Positions 23,114 to 34,124 are shown, numbered from the stretch's first letter. The stretch: 64,000 nt of DNA from Akkermansia muciniphila (GCA_945883495.1 CAMCXS010000011.1:30323-94322); one strand, 5' to 3'. Numbers and translations are program-made. The notes: generated by a model not told the origin, from the sequence alone.

Positions 23114-25780
23114 ATGCTCCGTCCCCTCTGTTTCCTCTTCGCCTTGCTTGGATTGGCCTCGGCCGCAGACATCGAATTGTCCCCGGCAGGCCCGATTCAA
23201 ACCCCCTTGGCTGCCCGGGATGCCGCACGGAAGGCGCCGAAGCCGGCCCGCATTGTGGTCCAAGACGGCGTGTACGAGCTGAGCGAGGCGCTGCAACTTG
23301 GTCCAGAAGACTCGCAAGTCACGTGGGTGGCGGCAGAGGGGGCCCGGCCGGTCTTCAGTGGGGGACGGGAAATCAAAGGATGGACCAAGGCCAATGGCGG
23401 GTTGTGGAAGGCCTCGCTAGCGGACAAAACCTGGCGGTTCGAGCAGCTTTGGGTCAACGGCCGCCGCGCCGTTCTCGCGCGAACTCCCAACAAGGGTTTC
23501 TTTCACATCACCGACTCGTTGTGGCCCAATGTGTTCCCGGGACTGGAAAAGGACGTGAACTTTCAGGCGTTTGCCCTCGCTCCGGAGCATTACTCAATTC
23601 TCAGGGCGATCCCGGCTACGGAACGGGATCAAGTGCTCGTCACCGTGACGCATGCTTGGGCGGTCGGCCAATGCCGAATCGCCGCACTCGACGACGCCAC
23701 CCACGGCGTGCGCATAAAAGGCCGGGCGGCCTATCCCTTTGTCGAGTTTGAGCCGGACCAGCGTTATTGGATGGAAAACTTCCGCGCCGCCCTGGACGCG
23801 CCGGGCGAGTGGTATCTGGATCGGGCAACGGCGGAAGTCTTTTACCATCCGCTTCCTGGCGAGGAACTGGACAAGGTGCAGGTGATTGCTCCCTTCGCGG
23901 AGAAACTGCTGACAGCGGCCAAAGTGAAGGACGTGAGCTTCCGCGGGATCTCCTTTCAGCATGGGAATTATCTGTATCCGGAAAGCGGCGTCCATGACCG
24001 GCAGGCGGCGGTGGTGACCGATGGCGCGATCGAGTTCGAGGACGCCAGTGGCATTCGTCTGGAGAATTGCGAAGTGGCTCGGGTCGGCCGGCACGCTGTG
24101 TTTTTTAAGAATGGCTGCTTCGATTCCGCGGTGAGCCATTGTCACCTCCACGATCTCGGGGGCGGAGGCGTGCGGATCGGGGAATCCAACCGGCCGGACG
24201 AAGCGCGTGTCAATCACCACATCGTCGTCGACGATTGCATCATTCATCATGGCGGCAGGCTTCATCCCAGCGCTTGCGGGGTGTTCCTGACCCACACGCA
24301 GTATTGTTCCGTAACGCATTGTGATATCGCCGATCTCTATTACACCGGGATCAGCGCCGGGTGGAATTGGGGATATGGCGAAAGCTTGTCCCGCGAGACG
24401 CTTGTGGAAAACAACCACATCCACCACCTCGGCTGGGCGTATCTCAGCGACATGGGCGGATACTACGGCCTGGGCACCTCTCCCGGCACCGTGATCCGCG
24501 GCAATCACGTTCATCACGTGGTGAGCCATCGCTACGGCGGCTGGGGGCTCTACAATGACGAAGGCAGCGCCGATACCTTGATGGAGAACAATCTCGTGCA
24601 CGACACCTGGAACTCCGGATTCCATCAGCACTACGGGTATGCCAACGCGGTGCGCAATAACATCTTTGCTTTTGGGAAAACCGCGCAAATTCAACGCAGC
24701 CGGAATGAGACTCGTCTCTCCTTTAAATTCGAACGGAACATTGTCGTCTGGGATCCAAGTGCACCGCTTCTGGATGGAGGCGAGTGGAACTGGAAGCTCA
24801 ACGCTCCGCCAGGACGTGGAGAGCCCAAGGATACGACAATCTTTCGCAACAATCTGTACTGGCCCACGGATGGGGAGGTTCCTTCCCTACTCACCAAGAG
24901 CCATTACTCGTGGGACGAGTGGAGGGCCATGGGGCGCGATGGCGGCACGATGATCGCCGACCCGCAGTTCGAGAATTTGGGAGCGCGCGATTTCCGTCTA
25001 AAGCCGGGTAGCCCGGCGGCGAAGATTGGATTCAAGCCATGGGATCTCTCCGTCGCCGGGGTGCGAAAGACGGACCAGCAATGGCAGGCTCTCGCCGCCG
25101 AGGGAAATGTGTATCCGAATTGGGAGAACGACGCGAGGCCGTGGCCCGCACCGCCATACCGGGTGGAGGAATTGACGTTTGAATCGACTCCCGTTGGAGT
25201 GATTGGGATCCGGAATGCCAAGTGTGTCTCGCCGAGAGAGGAACTGGTCACGGGACAGGGGTTCGCGGTTTCGGAAGAATTCTCGTCGCCGATTCCACTA
25301 GGGAAGCTTCCGAAAGGCAAACGCAGTTTGAAGGCTCAGGATCTGCCGGATCTCGTGCATACCTACGACCCGGTTCTAGATATCTTCCCGAATTGGACGG
25401 CGGGCAGCTTTGCCGTGCAGTTCGACATCATGGGGCAGCCCGGTGCGGACTGGTTCTTTGAGATGCGTGAGAAGGGCGGAGAATTTGCCGCCGGGCCATA
25501 TGTGCGTTGGCTCAACGGCAAACTGGTCGCGAACAACACCTCAAGTGTTCCCTTGGCGGAAATCAAGCCAGGGGAATGGGTGCGAATCGCCATTGCGGCC
25601 TCCACTGGTGCTGGGAAATATAGCGTGACGGTGACGCGAGAGGACGGAACAACCAAGGAGTATCCGGACGTCCCCTGCAAGCCGACGTGGACTTCCGCCA
25701 GTTACCTGCTCTTCAGTTCTCTAGGAGTGACGAAAACGGCGTATTACATCGACAATGTATCCTTGGTTTCGATGGAATAG
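23114..25780 (+). CDS. Secreted right-handed parallel beta-helix protein (glycosidase-like)
   Basis: An 888-residue protein with a signal peptide (MLRPLCFLFALLGLASAAD). Residues ~15-280 form the conserved N-terminal part (PLAARDAARKAPKPARIVVQ, GREIKGWTKANGGLWKASL, LWVNGRRAVLARTPN). Then come beta-helix turns with repeated NCEVARVGRHAVFFKNG, HIVVDDCIIHHGG and TLVENNHIHHLGW-type rungs, and a C-terminal beta-sandwich (~710-888). The layout resembles GH141-like and related polysaccharide-degrading beta-helix enzymes; the substrate is unknown. ATG 23114 is chosen because the signal peptide starts there; the frame is open to 23060. Confidence 0.8.
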   Translation: MLRPLCFLFALLGLASAADIELSPAGPIQTPLAARDAARKAPKPARIVVQDGVYELSEALQLGPEDSQVTWVAAEGARPVFSGGREIKGWTKANGGLWKASLADKTWRFEQLWVNGRRAVLARTPNKGFFHITDSLWPNVFPGLEKDVNFQAFALAPEHYSILRAIPATERDQVLVTVTHAWAVGQCRIAALDDATHGVRIKGRAAYPFVEFEPDQRYWMENFRAALDAPGEWYLDRATAEVFYHPLPGEELDKVQVIAPFAEKLLTAAKVKDVSFRGISFQHGNYLYPESGVHDRQAAVVTDGAIEFEDASGIRLENCEVARVGRHAVFFKNGCFDSAVSHCHLHDLGGGGVRIGESNRPDEARVNHHIVVDDCIIHHGGRLHPSACGVFLTHTQYCSVTHCDIADLYYTGISAGWNWGYGESLSRETLVENNHIHHLGWAYLSDMGGYYGLGTSPGTVIRGNHVHHVVSHRYGGWGLYNDEGSADTLMENNLVHDTWNSGFHQHYGYANAVRNNIFAFGKTAQIQRSRNETRLSFKFERNIVVWDPSAPLLDGGEWNWKLNAPPGRGEPKDTTIFRNNLYWPTDGEVPSLLTKSHYSWDEWRAMGRDGGTMIADPQFENLGARDFRLKPGSPAAKIGFKPWDLSVAGVRKTDQQWQALAAEGNVYPNWENDARPWPAPPYRVEELTFESTPVGVIGIRNAKCVSPREELVTGQGFAVSEEFSSPIPLGKLPKGKRSLKAQDLPDLVHTYDPVLDIFPNWTAGSFAVQFDIMGQPGADWFFEMREKGGEFAAGPYVRWLNGKLVANNTSSVPLAEIKPGEWVRIAIAASTGAGKYSVTVTREDGTTKEYPDVPCKPTWTSASYLLFSSLGVTKTAYYIDNVSLVSME

Positions 25781-25930
25781 CACGTGCGGCGATCTGCGAC
25801 TGATGAATCCGTCGTTGTATTGAGGGCGGCATGCTTCGCAGATTCAAGGGACGTGCGCCGGAGGCTTGCCGCTCTCCTGATAGACGCCGTAATCCGTGTT
25901 GATGGTGCACAGGTCTTGCGAGGCTCCATA

Positions 25931-26017
25931 TTACCTCACGTCGCAGCCCTTGCGGCAGAGGTCCAACGCGGCGGTGAGGCCAGCCGGCCCCGCTCCGATG
26001 ACGGCGACTCGCTTCAT
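25931..26017 (-). pseudogene. Truncated N-terminus of an FAD-dependent oxidoreductase
   Basis: ATG 26017 overlaps the stop of the GT87-like gene (ATGA). It encodes only 28 residues, the dinucleotide-binding start RVAVIGAGPAGLTAALDLC, before TAA. The ~150 bases beyond to the beta-helix gene contain no continuation of the amine-oxidase fold in any frame that I can recognise. A coupled oxidoreductase gene was evidently lost by deletion. Confidence 0.7.
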
Positions 26018-27284
26018 TTCAAGCGGCTCGCCGCAGCTTGGGGCCAAAGCGCGAGCAGAGTCAATCCGGTGAGGAGCAGCGTGGGCAGGTGGATCATCCA
26101 GAGGGCGGACGGTTCCCGTAAAGCCAGGATGTATCCGAAGAGCAGCGGAAATCCCAGGAGGTTTTGTGCGGCGCCCTGGCGTTCGCTCTTCAGAAGAAGC
26201 CAAGCCATCACGTTCAGAATGAGAACGTCGTTGTAGGGATTGCGGTAAGCGGGAAGGAAGAAGTCGATGAGAAAGCTCCAGGCGGCGATCCCGGTCAGCC
26301 ACGTTCCATCCTCAGCAGGTTTGGTGGCACGCACCCAAAAACCGAGGGAGATTGCAAGCGCGGCGAGGAGGAGAGGCGCGGGGACGGGGGCGATCCCGCA
26401 GGCGCGGAGAAGGCGGAAGAGAGAAGAGTCGGCGTATTGCGGCACCGCATAATGGGAAAGTTGATCCAGCTTGAGCCCTTCGATCACGGCGGGGTAGGCG
26501 ATGGCGCCGGGAGCGGGGTTGTCGTTGTGCCGGTAGAGGTGGGACCACTCACCCATTGCTTGGGCGTATTGACTCCAGGTGCCGCCGTTGAGGAGAAACG
26601 GGAGAATCACGGCGGCGGCCAGCGCGAACGCGGCACTTTGGCGTTGTTCCGGGCGGCGGAACCAGAGGAACGGCGCGATGAGTAGGAAGAGAGGAGGACG
26701 GAGCGCGATGAGCAGACCAGCGAGCGCGCCGGGGAGCGCCGCTTTGGCTTGATTGCGCACGTGGCTTCGGGTGATCCAAACGGAGAGAAGCAGGGCCAGG
26801 ATGATGTAGTATTGCCCTCGATCGATGTGGTGCTTCCAGGCCAGCGTGTAACTGAACCCTGTGAGCAGCGCGGTCCAGAGCAGGCGTTGCCAACCCTGGG
26901 GGAATTGGGCGAGCCAAACCCACCAGATGCCCAGCAGACAGGCCCATTCGAGGAGCAACCAGGCGCGTTGCGCCGCCGGGTAGGGAAGGGCGGCCACCGG
27001 ACTGGTGAGCAGCAGCATGGCCGGAGTCACCGTGGTTTTGGTCACGGGGTGGGCGCGATTGGCATAAACGTCGCACCAGCCGGCCGGAGCGCCCGGAAGC
27101 CATTTGTAGTGGTAGGCATCCTCGCCGGCGAGGAGGAGGCGGGCGCCGGTGACACGATTGCGGAAATCGATGGAGCCGGTCTGGCTCACCATTTTCCAAT
27201 CGTTCCAAAAACTGAAGAGAGCCAGAGCCGCGAGGACGATCCACGCAGCCTGGCTCTTGAAGTTGGGACGGGCTGAAGTTCCGC

Positions 27285-27288
<4 letters not shown>
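26014..27288 (-). CDS. Multi-pass membrane protein, glycosyltransferase family 87-like (DUF2029)
   Basis: A 424-residue protein with about ten hydrophobic segments, starting WIVLAALALFSFWNDWKMVS. It has the luminal loop pattern SIDFRNRVTGARLLLAGEDAYHYKW and a basic cytosolic region. GT87 enzymes use polyprenyl-phosphate sugars to build surface glycans; that role is inferred from fold and layout. The GTG at 27288 overlaps the SOD stop (GTGA), which decides the start, although the frame is open to 27522. A truncated oxidoreductase follows. Confidence 0.75.
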
Positions 27289-28010
<722 letters not shown>

Positions 28011-28119
28011 AGAACAGCGATAGCGCGCCCGGAAGTGGTTTTCAATCGGGAAAGGGCAGAGGAAGGGGATTCGCGGGTGCACTTGACGTGAGGGCAGAGG
28101 GGGGCACTTTGAGTGCAGT

Positions 28120-29130
28120 GTGACAACGGCTTCCTTCCCAGTCAGTTTTTACGACACAAAAACCTATGACCGGAGGGCGTTCTTGGATGCGTCGTCCAGC
28201 ATGGGGATCGAGTGGCGGTTTCACGAATTCCGCCTCAGCAACGAAACGGCAGCTTCGGCGAAAGGCGCGACGGCCGTTTGTGTCTTCGTCAACGATCAAG
28301 TCGATGCGGCGTGCCTGCGAACGTTGGCGAGCCAGGGGGTGCGCTTGATCGCGTTGCGCTGTTCCGGGTTCAACAACGTCGACCTCCGCGCCGCGCATGA
28401 AGTGGGAATCGCGGTGGTGCGCGTGCCGGCTTATTCGCCCTACGCGGTGGCGGAGCACGCGGTGGCGCTGCTGTTGACCTTGAACCGGCAGATCCACCGG
28501 GCTTACAACCGGGTGCGCGATCTGAATTTTTCCCTCAGTGGGCTCGTGGGCTTCGATGTCCGCGGCAAGACGGTCGGGATCGTGGGTACCGGGAAAATTG
28601 GCCAGGTGACGGCGGAGCTGTTTCGCGGGTTTGGGGTCAAGCTTCTCGGGCAGGATCCCTATCCAAAACGGGACTGGGCCTCTGAAGTGGGGCTCGAATA
28701 CATGGAGCTGGATGACCTGCTGGAACGAAGCGACATTGTCAGCCTGCATCTGCCGCTCACGCCGGAATCCCGCTATTTGATCAACGAGCGAACCTTGGCC
28801 CGAATGAAACCGGGCGCTTATCTCATCAACACGAGCCGGGGCAAGCTGATCGAAACCACGGCGCTGATCGCGGCACTCAAGGCGGGGCGGCTCGGGGGCG
28901 TGGCACTGGATGTCTACGAGGAAGAGGAAGGCATTTTCTTTGAGGATCACTCCGGCAAACCGCTCCAGGACGATGAACTGTCCCGGCTCCTGACGTTTCC
29001 AAATGTCTTGATCACCGCGCACCAAGCCTTCCTGACGCGTGAGGCTTTGGCCCAGATCGCTTCCAGCACGATTCAGAATCTTGTGCGATTGCAGAAAGGC
29101 GAACCGTGGCTGGAGGGAACCGAGCTATGA
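28120..29130 (+). CDS. 2-hydroxyacid dehydrogenase (D-lactate dehydrogenase type)
   Basis: A 336-residue NAD-dependent enzyme. RCSGFNNVDLRAAHEVGIAV and VPAYSPYAVAEHAVALLLTL are followed by the Rossmann motif TVGIVGTGKIGQ. The catalytic Arg is in NTSRGKLIETTAL, the Glu in the LDVYEEEEG region and the His in ITAHQAFLT. It is closest to LdhA-type D-lactate dehydrogenases. The start is GTG 28120. Its TGA overlaps the ATG of the P-type ATPase (ATGA), an unusual pairing that suggests joint regulation. Confidence 0.9.
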   Translation: MTTASFPVSFYDTKTYDRRAFLDASSSMGIEWRFHEFRLSNETAASAKGATAVCVFVNDQVDAACLRTLASQGVRLIALRCSGFNNVDLRAAHEVGIAVVRVPAYSPYAVAEHAVALLLTLNRQIHRAYNRVRDLNFSLSGLVGFDVRGKTVGIVGTGKIGQVTAELFRGFGVKLLGQDPYPKRDWASEVGLEYMELDDLLERSDIVSLHLPLTPESRYLINERTLARMKPGAYLINTSRGKLIETTALIAALKAGRLGGVALDVYEEEEGIFFEDHSGKPLQDDELSRLLTFPNVLITAHQAFLTREALAQIASSTIQNLVRLQKGEPWLEGTEL

Positions 29131-31874
29131 GTGCCGTTTCCCCCACCGTGGCGGAAGAACAAGCAGCGGAGACCGACGCGGCCCACGAACTGGCGGCGTG
29201 CGATGCGTTGCGGTTGACGAACTCGACCCTGGAACACGGCTTGAGTAGTGAGGAGGCGGCGAATCGCTTGCAACGCTACGGTGAAAACCGGATCGAAGTC
29301 CGCTCAGGGACGCCGGCTTGGATCCGCTTGCTGCGTCAATTTACCGCACCGCTCGTGCTCGTGCTGATCGTCGCCGCGGTGGTGACCGGCTTTCTCAAGG
29401 AGTGGGTCGATGCCGTGGTCATCCTTGTGGTGGTGGTGGTGAACGCTTTCGTCGGATTTTTCCAGGAATCCAAAGCCGAGAACGCGTTGGAAGCCCTCAT
29501 GAAGATGGTGGTCGGCGAGGCGTTGGTCCGGCGTGACAGCCGCAAACTGAAGGTGCCGAGCACGGCGCTCGTGCCGGGTGACATCGTCCTTCTGGCGGGC
29601 GGAGACCGGGTGCCGGCGGACATCCGGCTTCTCGAAACCAAGGGGCTTCAGGTGGATGAATCCTCGCTCACCGGAGAATCCGTCCCGGTTCACAAGCAGC
29701 CGGACCCGTTACAAGCGGACACCGTTTTGGCCGACCGGGTGAACATGGCCTATGCCGGCTCCCTGGTGACGGCGGGGACGGGCACGGGCGTCGTTTGGGC
29801 GACGGGGGATCGCACGGAGACGGGACGCTTGGCCTTTTTGATCGCGGAAGCGGTCGATCTGACGACGCCGTTGACGCGGAAAATCGCCCGGTTCAGCGGG
29901 GTCCTCTTGTGGGTGATTCTAGGTTTGGCCGCAGTTCTGTTTGCTTACGGGGTGTTCGTCCGGCAGGGCAGTCCGGTGCAGATGCTCATGGCGAGCGTTG
30001 CGTTGGCGGTGGGCGTGATTCCCGAAGGTCTTCCGGCGGCGATCACGATTGTCCTGGCGATCGGCGTTTCCCGGATGGCGCGTCGCCGGGCGATCATTCG
30101 CAAGCTTCCGGCCGTGGAGACACTGGGCTGCACGACGGTGATCTGTTCTGACAAAACGGGCACGCTGACCCAAAACATGATGACCGTCCGGGTGATTTAC
30201 GCCGGGGGCGAGACCTTCCGGGTCACGGGCGGCGGTTACGAACCTCGTGGCGTGGTGCAAGATGCGGCGGGCAGCGAACTTGGCGCCCTCTCACAGGCGA
30301 CCGCGCTGCGGGAGTGCCTTCGGGCCGGGATGCTCTGCAACGATTCCGCGCTGATCGAGGATGACGAAGGACGTTGGAGCATCGCGGGCGATCCAACCGA
30401 GGGGGCGATGATTGTTTCCGCCGAAAAGGCGGGCCTGCGCCACGCCGAGATCCACGCGGAGGCTCCCCGGATCGACATGATACCGTTCGACTCCGGCTAC
30501 ATGTTCCGGGCGACGCTGCACGATCATGAGGCGGGGCGATCCATTTACAAAGTGGGGGCGTTGGAGCGGTTGCTGGAGCGTTGCAGTCACATGCTGGATC
30601 CTCAGGGGAATCTCGTTGCGCTCGACGCGGAGGCGATCCGGGAGGTGGCGAATCAGTTCGCTGCGGAAGGATTACGGGTGATCGCCTGTGCCCGCCGGGA
30701 TGGGAGCGATGTCACGGAGGATTTGGGGCATCATCACGTCAGCAGTGGCCTGGTGTTTTTGGGGATGCAGGGGATGATTGATCCTCCGCGCGAGGAGGCC
30801 GTGGCGGCGGTGGCCAAGTGCCAAGCGGCCGGCATTCGCGTGAAAATGATCACCGGGGATCACGCGGTGACGGCGGGTGCGATTGCCCGTCAGATCGGGT
30901 TGGTCGGCGCGGAGTCGGCCCCAGTGATCACTGGACGCGAGCTGGACTCCATTGAGGATGAGGATTTGCCAGCTCTCGCTGACCGAACGGCGGTATTTGC
31001 CCGAGTTGCTCCAGAACAGAAGTTGCGGCTCGTGCGCGCTTTGCAGAGTTTGGGGCACATCGTCGCCATGACGGGTGATGGCGTGAACGACGGGCCCGCC
31101 TTGAAACAAGCGGACATCGGAATCGCGATGGGGATCAGCGGGACCGACGTGGCCAAGGGCGCGGCCAGCATGGTGCTGACGGATGATAACTTCGCCACGA
31201 TCGCCGCCGCCGTGGAGGAGGGGCGAGGCGTTTTCGACAACTTGACGAAGTTCCTCGTCTGGACGCTGCCGGTGAGTGTTGGCTTTGCCTTGATTCTGCT
31301 CACCAGCGTGGTCTTTGGACTGACCTTGCCGACGCTGCCGGTTCACCTGCTATGGGTGAATCTGACGACGGCGATTCTTCTGGGCTTGATGCTCGTCTTC
31401 GAGCCTCCGGAAGCGGATCTTATGACGCGTCCTCCGCGGGATCAAAAACAGCCGATCTTTGACTTTCCGCTCTTCATGCGGACGGGATTCGTCTCCATGA
31501 TCATGCTGGCTGGTGCGTACTCGGTGTTCTTCTTGGAGCTTGGCGGGCAAGGCGAGGATCGGATCGCCGAGGCGCGGACGGCGGTGGTCAACACGGTGGT
31601 GGCGGTGGCTTCGGCTTACCTCATGAATTGCCGTTCCCTGCGCCGGAGCATTCTCACCATCGGCTTGTTCACGAATCCGCAAGTGCTGATGGGGATCGGG
31701 ATCACGATCTTGTTTCAGCTGGCCTTCACCTATGCTCCCTTCATGAACCGTTTCCTCCACACCGCGCCGCTAGCGGGAGGGGTGTGGTTGCGGATCTGCG
31801 GAATTGCGGTCATCGCGTTTGTGCTGGTGGAGCTGGAGAAGAAGGTCAGGTCCCTGGTGAAGCGACGGGCATAG
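29127..31874 (+). CDS. P-type (P2A/Ca2+-type) cation-transporting ATPase
   Basis: A 915-residue ATPase. It has an N-terminal cation ATPase domain (GLSSEEAANRLQRYGENRIE), the actuator motif DESSLTGESVPV, and PEGLPAAITI in M4. The phosphorylated Asp is D342 in DKTGTLTQNMMT. Other motifs are the ATP-binding KVGALERLLERC and the hinge MTGDGVNDGPALKQADIGIA, and about ten membrane segments. The layout is that of calcium or Na+/K+-like pumps; the ion is not fixed by sequence alone. Its 3' end overlaps the convergent gene 31846-32295 by 29 bases. Confidence 0.92.
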   Translation: MSAVSPTVAEEQAAETDAAHELAACDALRLTNSTLEHGLSSEEAANRLQRYGENRIEVRSGTPAWIRLLRQFTAPLVLVLIVAAVVTGFLKEWVDAVVILVVVVVNAFVGFFQESKAENALEALMKMVVGEALVRRDSRKLKVPSTALVPGDIVLLAGGDRVPADIRLLETKGLQVDESSLTGESVPVHKQPDPLQADTVLADRVNMAYAGSLVTAGTGTGVVWATGDRTETGRLAFLIAEAVDLTTPLTRKIARFSGVLLWVILGLAAVLFAYGVFVRQGSPVQMLMASVALAVGVIPEGLPAAITIVLAIGVSRMARRRAIIRKLPAVETLGCTTVICSDKTGTLTQNMMTVRVIYAGGETFRVTGGGYEPRGVVQDAAGSELGALSQATALRECLRAGMLCNDSALIEDDEGRWSIAGDPTEGAMIVSAEKAGLRHAEIHAEAPRIDMIPFDSGYMFRATLHDHEAGRSIYKVGALERLLERCSHMLDPQGNLVALDAEAIREVANQFAAEGLRVIACARRDGSDVTEDLGHHHVSSGLVFLGMQGMIDPPREEAVAAVAKCQAAGIRVKMITGDHAVTAGAIARQIGLVGAESAPVITGRELDSIEDEDLPALADRTAVFARVAPEQKLRLVRALQSLGHIVAMTGDGVNDGPALKQADIGIAMGISGTDVAKGAASMVLTDDNFATIAAAVEEGRGVFDNLTKFLVWTLPVSVGFALILLTSVVFGLTLPTLPVHLLWVNLTTAILLGLMLVFEPPEADLMTRPPRDQKQPIFDFPLFMRTGFVSMIMLAGAYSVFFLELGGQGEDRIAEARTAVVNTVVAVASAYLMNCRSLRRSILTIGLFTNPQVLMGIGITILFQLAFTYAPFMNRFLHTAPLAGGVWLRICGIAVIAFVLVELEKKVRSLVKRRA

Positions 31875-32295
31875 CTTTAGGAGGCTGGCTGATTTCAGGG
31901 GGAAGTTTACCCGTCGGCTTGGGTTGAGCTGGTGTTGGTTGCAGCGCGGGCAGTTCGGCGGACTGTTCCTCCATCAAGCGGGAAAATTCTTCAGGAGTAG
32001 GAAGATCGGCCGAATCGGCTGGACGCTCAGGATGACCATGAGGCGGAGCGCTCGGAACGGCGAAGGGCGGCGCAACCGTGGCTTCGTCTGAAATTTGGAC
32101 AGACCGGCCGAGTGGATCTTCTGCGCCCAGCAAGCTCCTCGTGGGCACGGACCGCAAGCTGGCATCGGGCAGAGGTTGGTTCGGGGGAGGCAATTCCTTC
32201 TGGAGTGCCAAACCGCTCAAGCCCCCAAGCCCGAGAAGAAGCAGGCAGGCGCCACCACCGATGACGATCGCTTTGCCCCTGAATCGTGGTTTCAT
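31846..32295 (-). CDS. Proline-rich membrane-anchored protein of unknown function
   Basis: A 149-residue protein. One hydrophobic segment (AIVIGGGACLLLLGLGGLSG) follows MKPRFRGK, then a long Pro/Ser/Glu-rich tail (ELPPPNQPLPDAS ... PALQPTPAQPKPTGKLPPE) with no predicted fold. It is likely an inner-membrane-anchored periplasmic tail. Its ATG overlaps the TGA of the upstream secreted protein (TGATG), so the pair is translationally coupled. I do not recognise the family. Confidence 0.65.
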   Translation of the reverse strand: MKPRFRGKAIVIGGGACLLLLGLGGLSGLALQKELPPPNQPLPDASLRSVPTRSLLGAEDPLGRSVQISDEATVAPPFAVPSAPPHGHPERPADSADLPTPEEFSRLMEEQSAELPALQPTPAQPKPTGKLPPEISQPPKAMPVASPGT

Positions 32296-34124
32296 CAATA
32301 GACAACCACCAGCCAGACCGGGGAGTATTCCGAGGACGAAGGTGCGGGGGCTTGCGTGTAGACGATGAATTTGGTGCGCTGGTCACAGGCAATTCCGCCG
32401 GCGAGCGCTGCCTGATAGTTGTCGCCAGCGTAGTCCTGGTAACGGCCGCCTGGGAGTGGCGCTTTTGAGCGGAGGCTCGTCGGGCGACCGAATGTGAGGA
32501 GTCTGGCGGAGTCCGGAACGAGCCGGGGAGCGGGGAGCGGCCCGGATTCGTCATCTACGGCATCAGCCGAGACCACGCTCTTCAGCGAGCCTGCCGAGGC
32601 TCTGGGAATGGAGAACCACGCGCCTGTGACCACTGGTCCCGTATTGGAGTTTGCCGGGAAGCCCCATTGGTTGAGCATCAGGGAGCCTGCGGAGCCGGGG
32701 ACGGTCAGCGGGTCATGAAAGGTTGCTCCCTCCACGGTTATCGTTCCGGGTGTGGCCGCGAAAGTGGGATCGTTGCCATAGCTCAACTGACTAGCCGCTC
32801 CCGGTCCAAGCCGGAAAAACACCCCGCGGGCGTCTCGGTAGATCCCGTCGACCTGGGTCCACCCCCTGGCCTCGTATCCGTTACCTGCTGCGTGCGTTGC
32901 CCGTTGTTGCACGAGTTCGCCCCGGCGCAGGCTGACCGCCGTGGTCGCGCCCGTGACCCGGGCCGGGATCGGCGTCGGTATCCATTCGGGCACGTACGCG
33001 GCCACCGATTCAAATGGCGGAGCGGGGTAGTAGGTGTCCCCTGACCATCCGCTAAACACGAAGTTGTAGTTCAGGCCAGTTGGCCGGTTCGGGAGTGAGA
33101 TGATGACGCCATGCGTTCCGCCAAAGTAATCCACCGGGGCGTTGAGGTTCACTGGGTACCGTTTGTCGTCCACGAAGGACGGGCGGCCTTGCCAATTCGC
33201 CAACAATCCCCCGGTTGCTCGAGGCTTCTTTGCCGCGGGCGACTGTTCGCGCAAACTGGTCAGGAGAGCGCTGCCAGCGGGGCGGAGGGCGGAGGGATTT
33301 TGCGCGGGCCGGAACCAACGCGCCTGGCGCAATCCGACGGAATCAGAAAAGAAGACGACATTGTCGGTGGCTCGCACCGCAGGAACTTGCGGCAGTCCGG
33401 TCGTTTGCACCACCTCGGAGCGATAGGCGGTTCCATCCCACCAGGTCGCAACCATCGGCCATGGCTGGGAAAACGGATCGGTGCTCGCCGGAACGCCCAG
33501 CCCTGGGGCATCCGCATGCACGGAGTAGAGAATGTGCCAACGGCTGTCGACATCTCCCGCCGTGGTGACGGGTCCCAGGCCATCCTTCACCAGTTGGCTA
33601 GTCCAAGCCTGCGTTGCTTGGTCCCAATGGATGCTGAGAATGGCGCCGCGGGCGGCGTCGTAAGCATAGATCGCGTGCCAAATCTGGTCGACTCCCAGAA
33701 CATTGGTTACAGGCTCCGGACACGTCTCGCTGATCTGCCACTGGCCCCCGACCCGTTGGCACACGCACAACCGACCCATCTCTCCGACGAAAAAGACTTG
33801 GTGAAACTCGGAATCCATAACCAATGACGAGCTGGACGCAACCCGCGCGTCCCCGTCTGGCCACACCGAGTCAAAGTAGGTACCCGTCCACGCCTCGCCG
33901 CTCAGTTCTCCGGATTGCAATCTCCAGATGATCTTCCATCCAGAATCCATCAGCAACGGTGACCCTTCGTCGGCGGACACAATCCGCCGCTGCCCGGGCG
34001 GTCCTGCCACCAGAGGCTGAGGTTTGGCCGCCCAGGGTCTCGCGCTGACCGAGGCGGCCCCCGAAAGCAGGAATGCGAGGACGACGGCAAAAACGGGAAG
34101 CCGAAGGAGAATGGCGGGAGTCAT
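32295..34124 (-). CDS. Large uncharacterised secreted protein
   Basis: A 609-residue protein with a signal peptide (LRLPVFAVVLAFLLSGAASV). The mature part has many aromatic, repeated short segments (WKIIWRLQSGELSGEAWTG, QIWHAIYAYDAARGAILSIH, SRWHILYSVHADA). They suggest a beta-propeller in the first half and a beta-rich second half. Cysteines are few. I cannot assign a family. It is coupled to the proline-rich protein 31846-32295, and together they may form a surface or envelope unit. Confidence 0.65.
   Translation of the reverse strand: MTPAILLRLPVFAVVLAFLLSGAASVSARPWAAKPQPLVAGPPGQRRIVSADEGSPLLMDSGWKIIWRLQSGELSGEAWTGTYFDSVWPDGDARVASSSSLVMDSEFHQVFFVGEMGRLCVCQRVGGQWQISETCPEPVTNVLGVDQIWHAIYAYDAARGAILSIHWDQATQAWTSQLVKDGLGPVTTAGDVDSRWHILYSVHADAPGLGVPASTDPFSQPWPMVATWWDGTAYRSEVVQTTGLPQVPAVRATDNVVFFSDSVGLRQARWFRPAQNPSALRPAGSALLTSLREQSPAAKKPRATGGLLANWQGRPSFVDDKRYPVNLNAPVDYFGGTHGVIISLPNRPTGLNYNFVFSGWSGDTYYPAPPFESVAAYVPEWIPTPIPARVTGATTAVSLRRGELVQQRATHAAGNGYEARGWTQVDGIYRDARGVFFRLGPGAASQLSYGNDPTFAATPGTITVEGATFHDPLTVPGSAGSLMLNQWGFPANSNTGPVVTGAWFSIPRASAGSLKSVVSADAVDDESGPLPAPRLVPDSARLLTFGRPTSLRSKAPLPGGRYQDYAGDNYQAALAGGIACDQRTKFIVYTQAPAPSSSEYSPVWLVVVY

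Noticed and set aside
28042..29025. 327-codon minus-strand frame opposite the 2-hydroxyacid dehydrogenase
   Set aside because: Shadow frame; the plus strand has the complete dehydrogenase motif set and couples to the ATPase gene.
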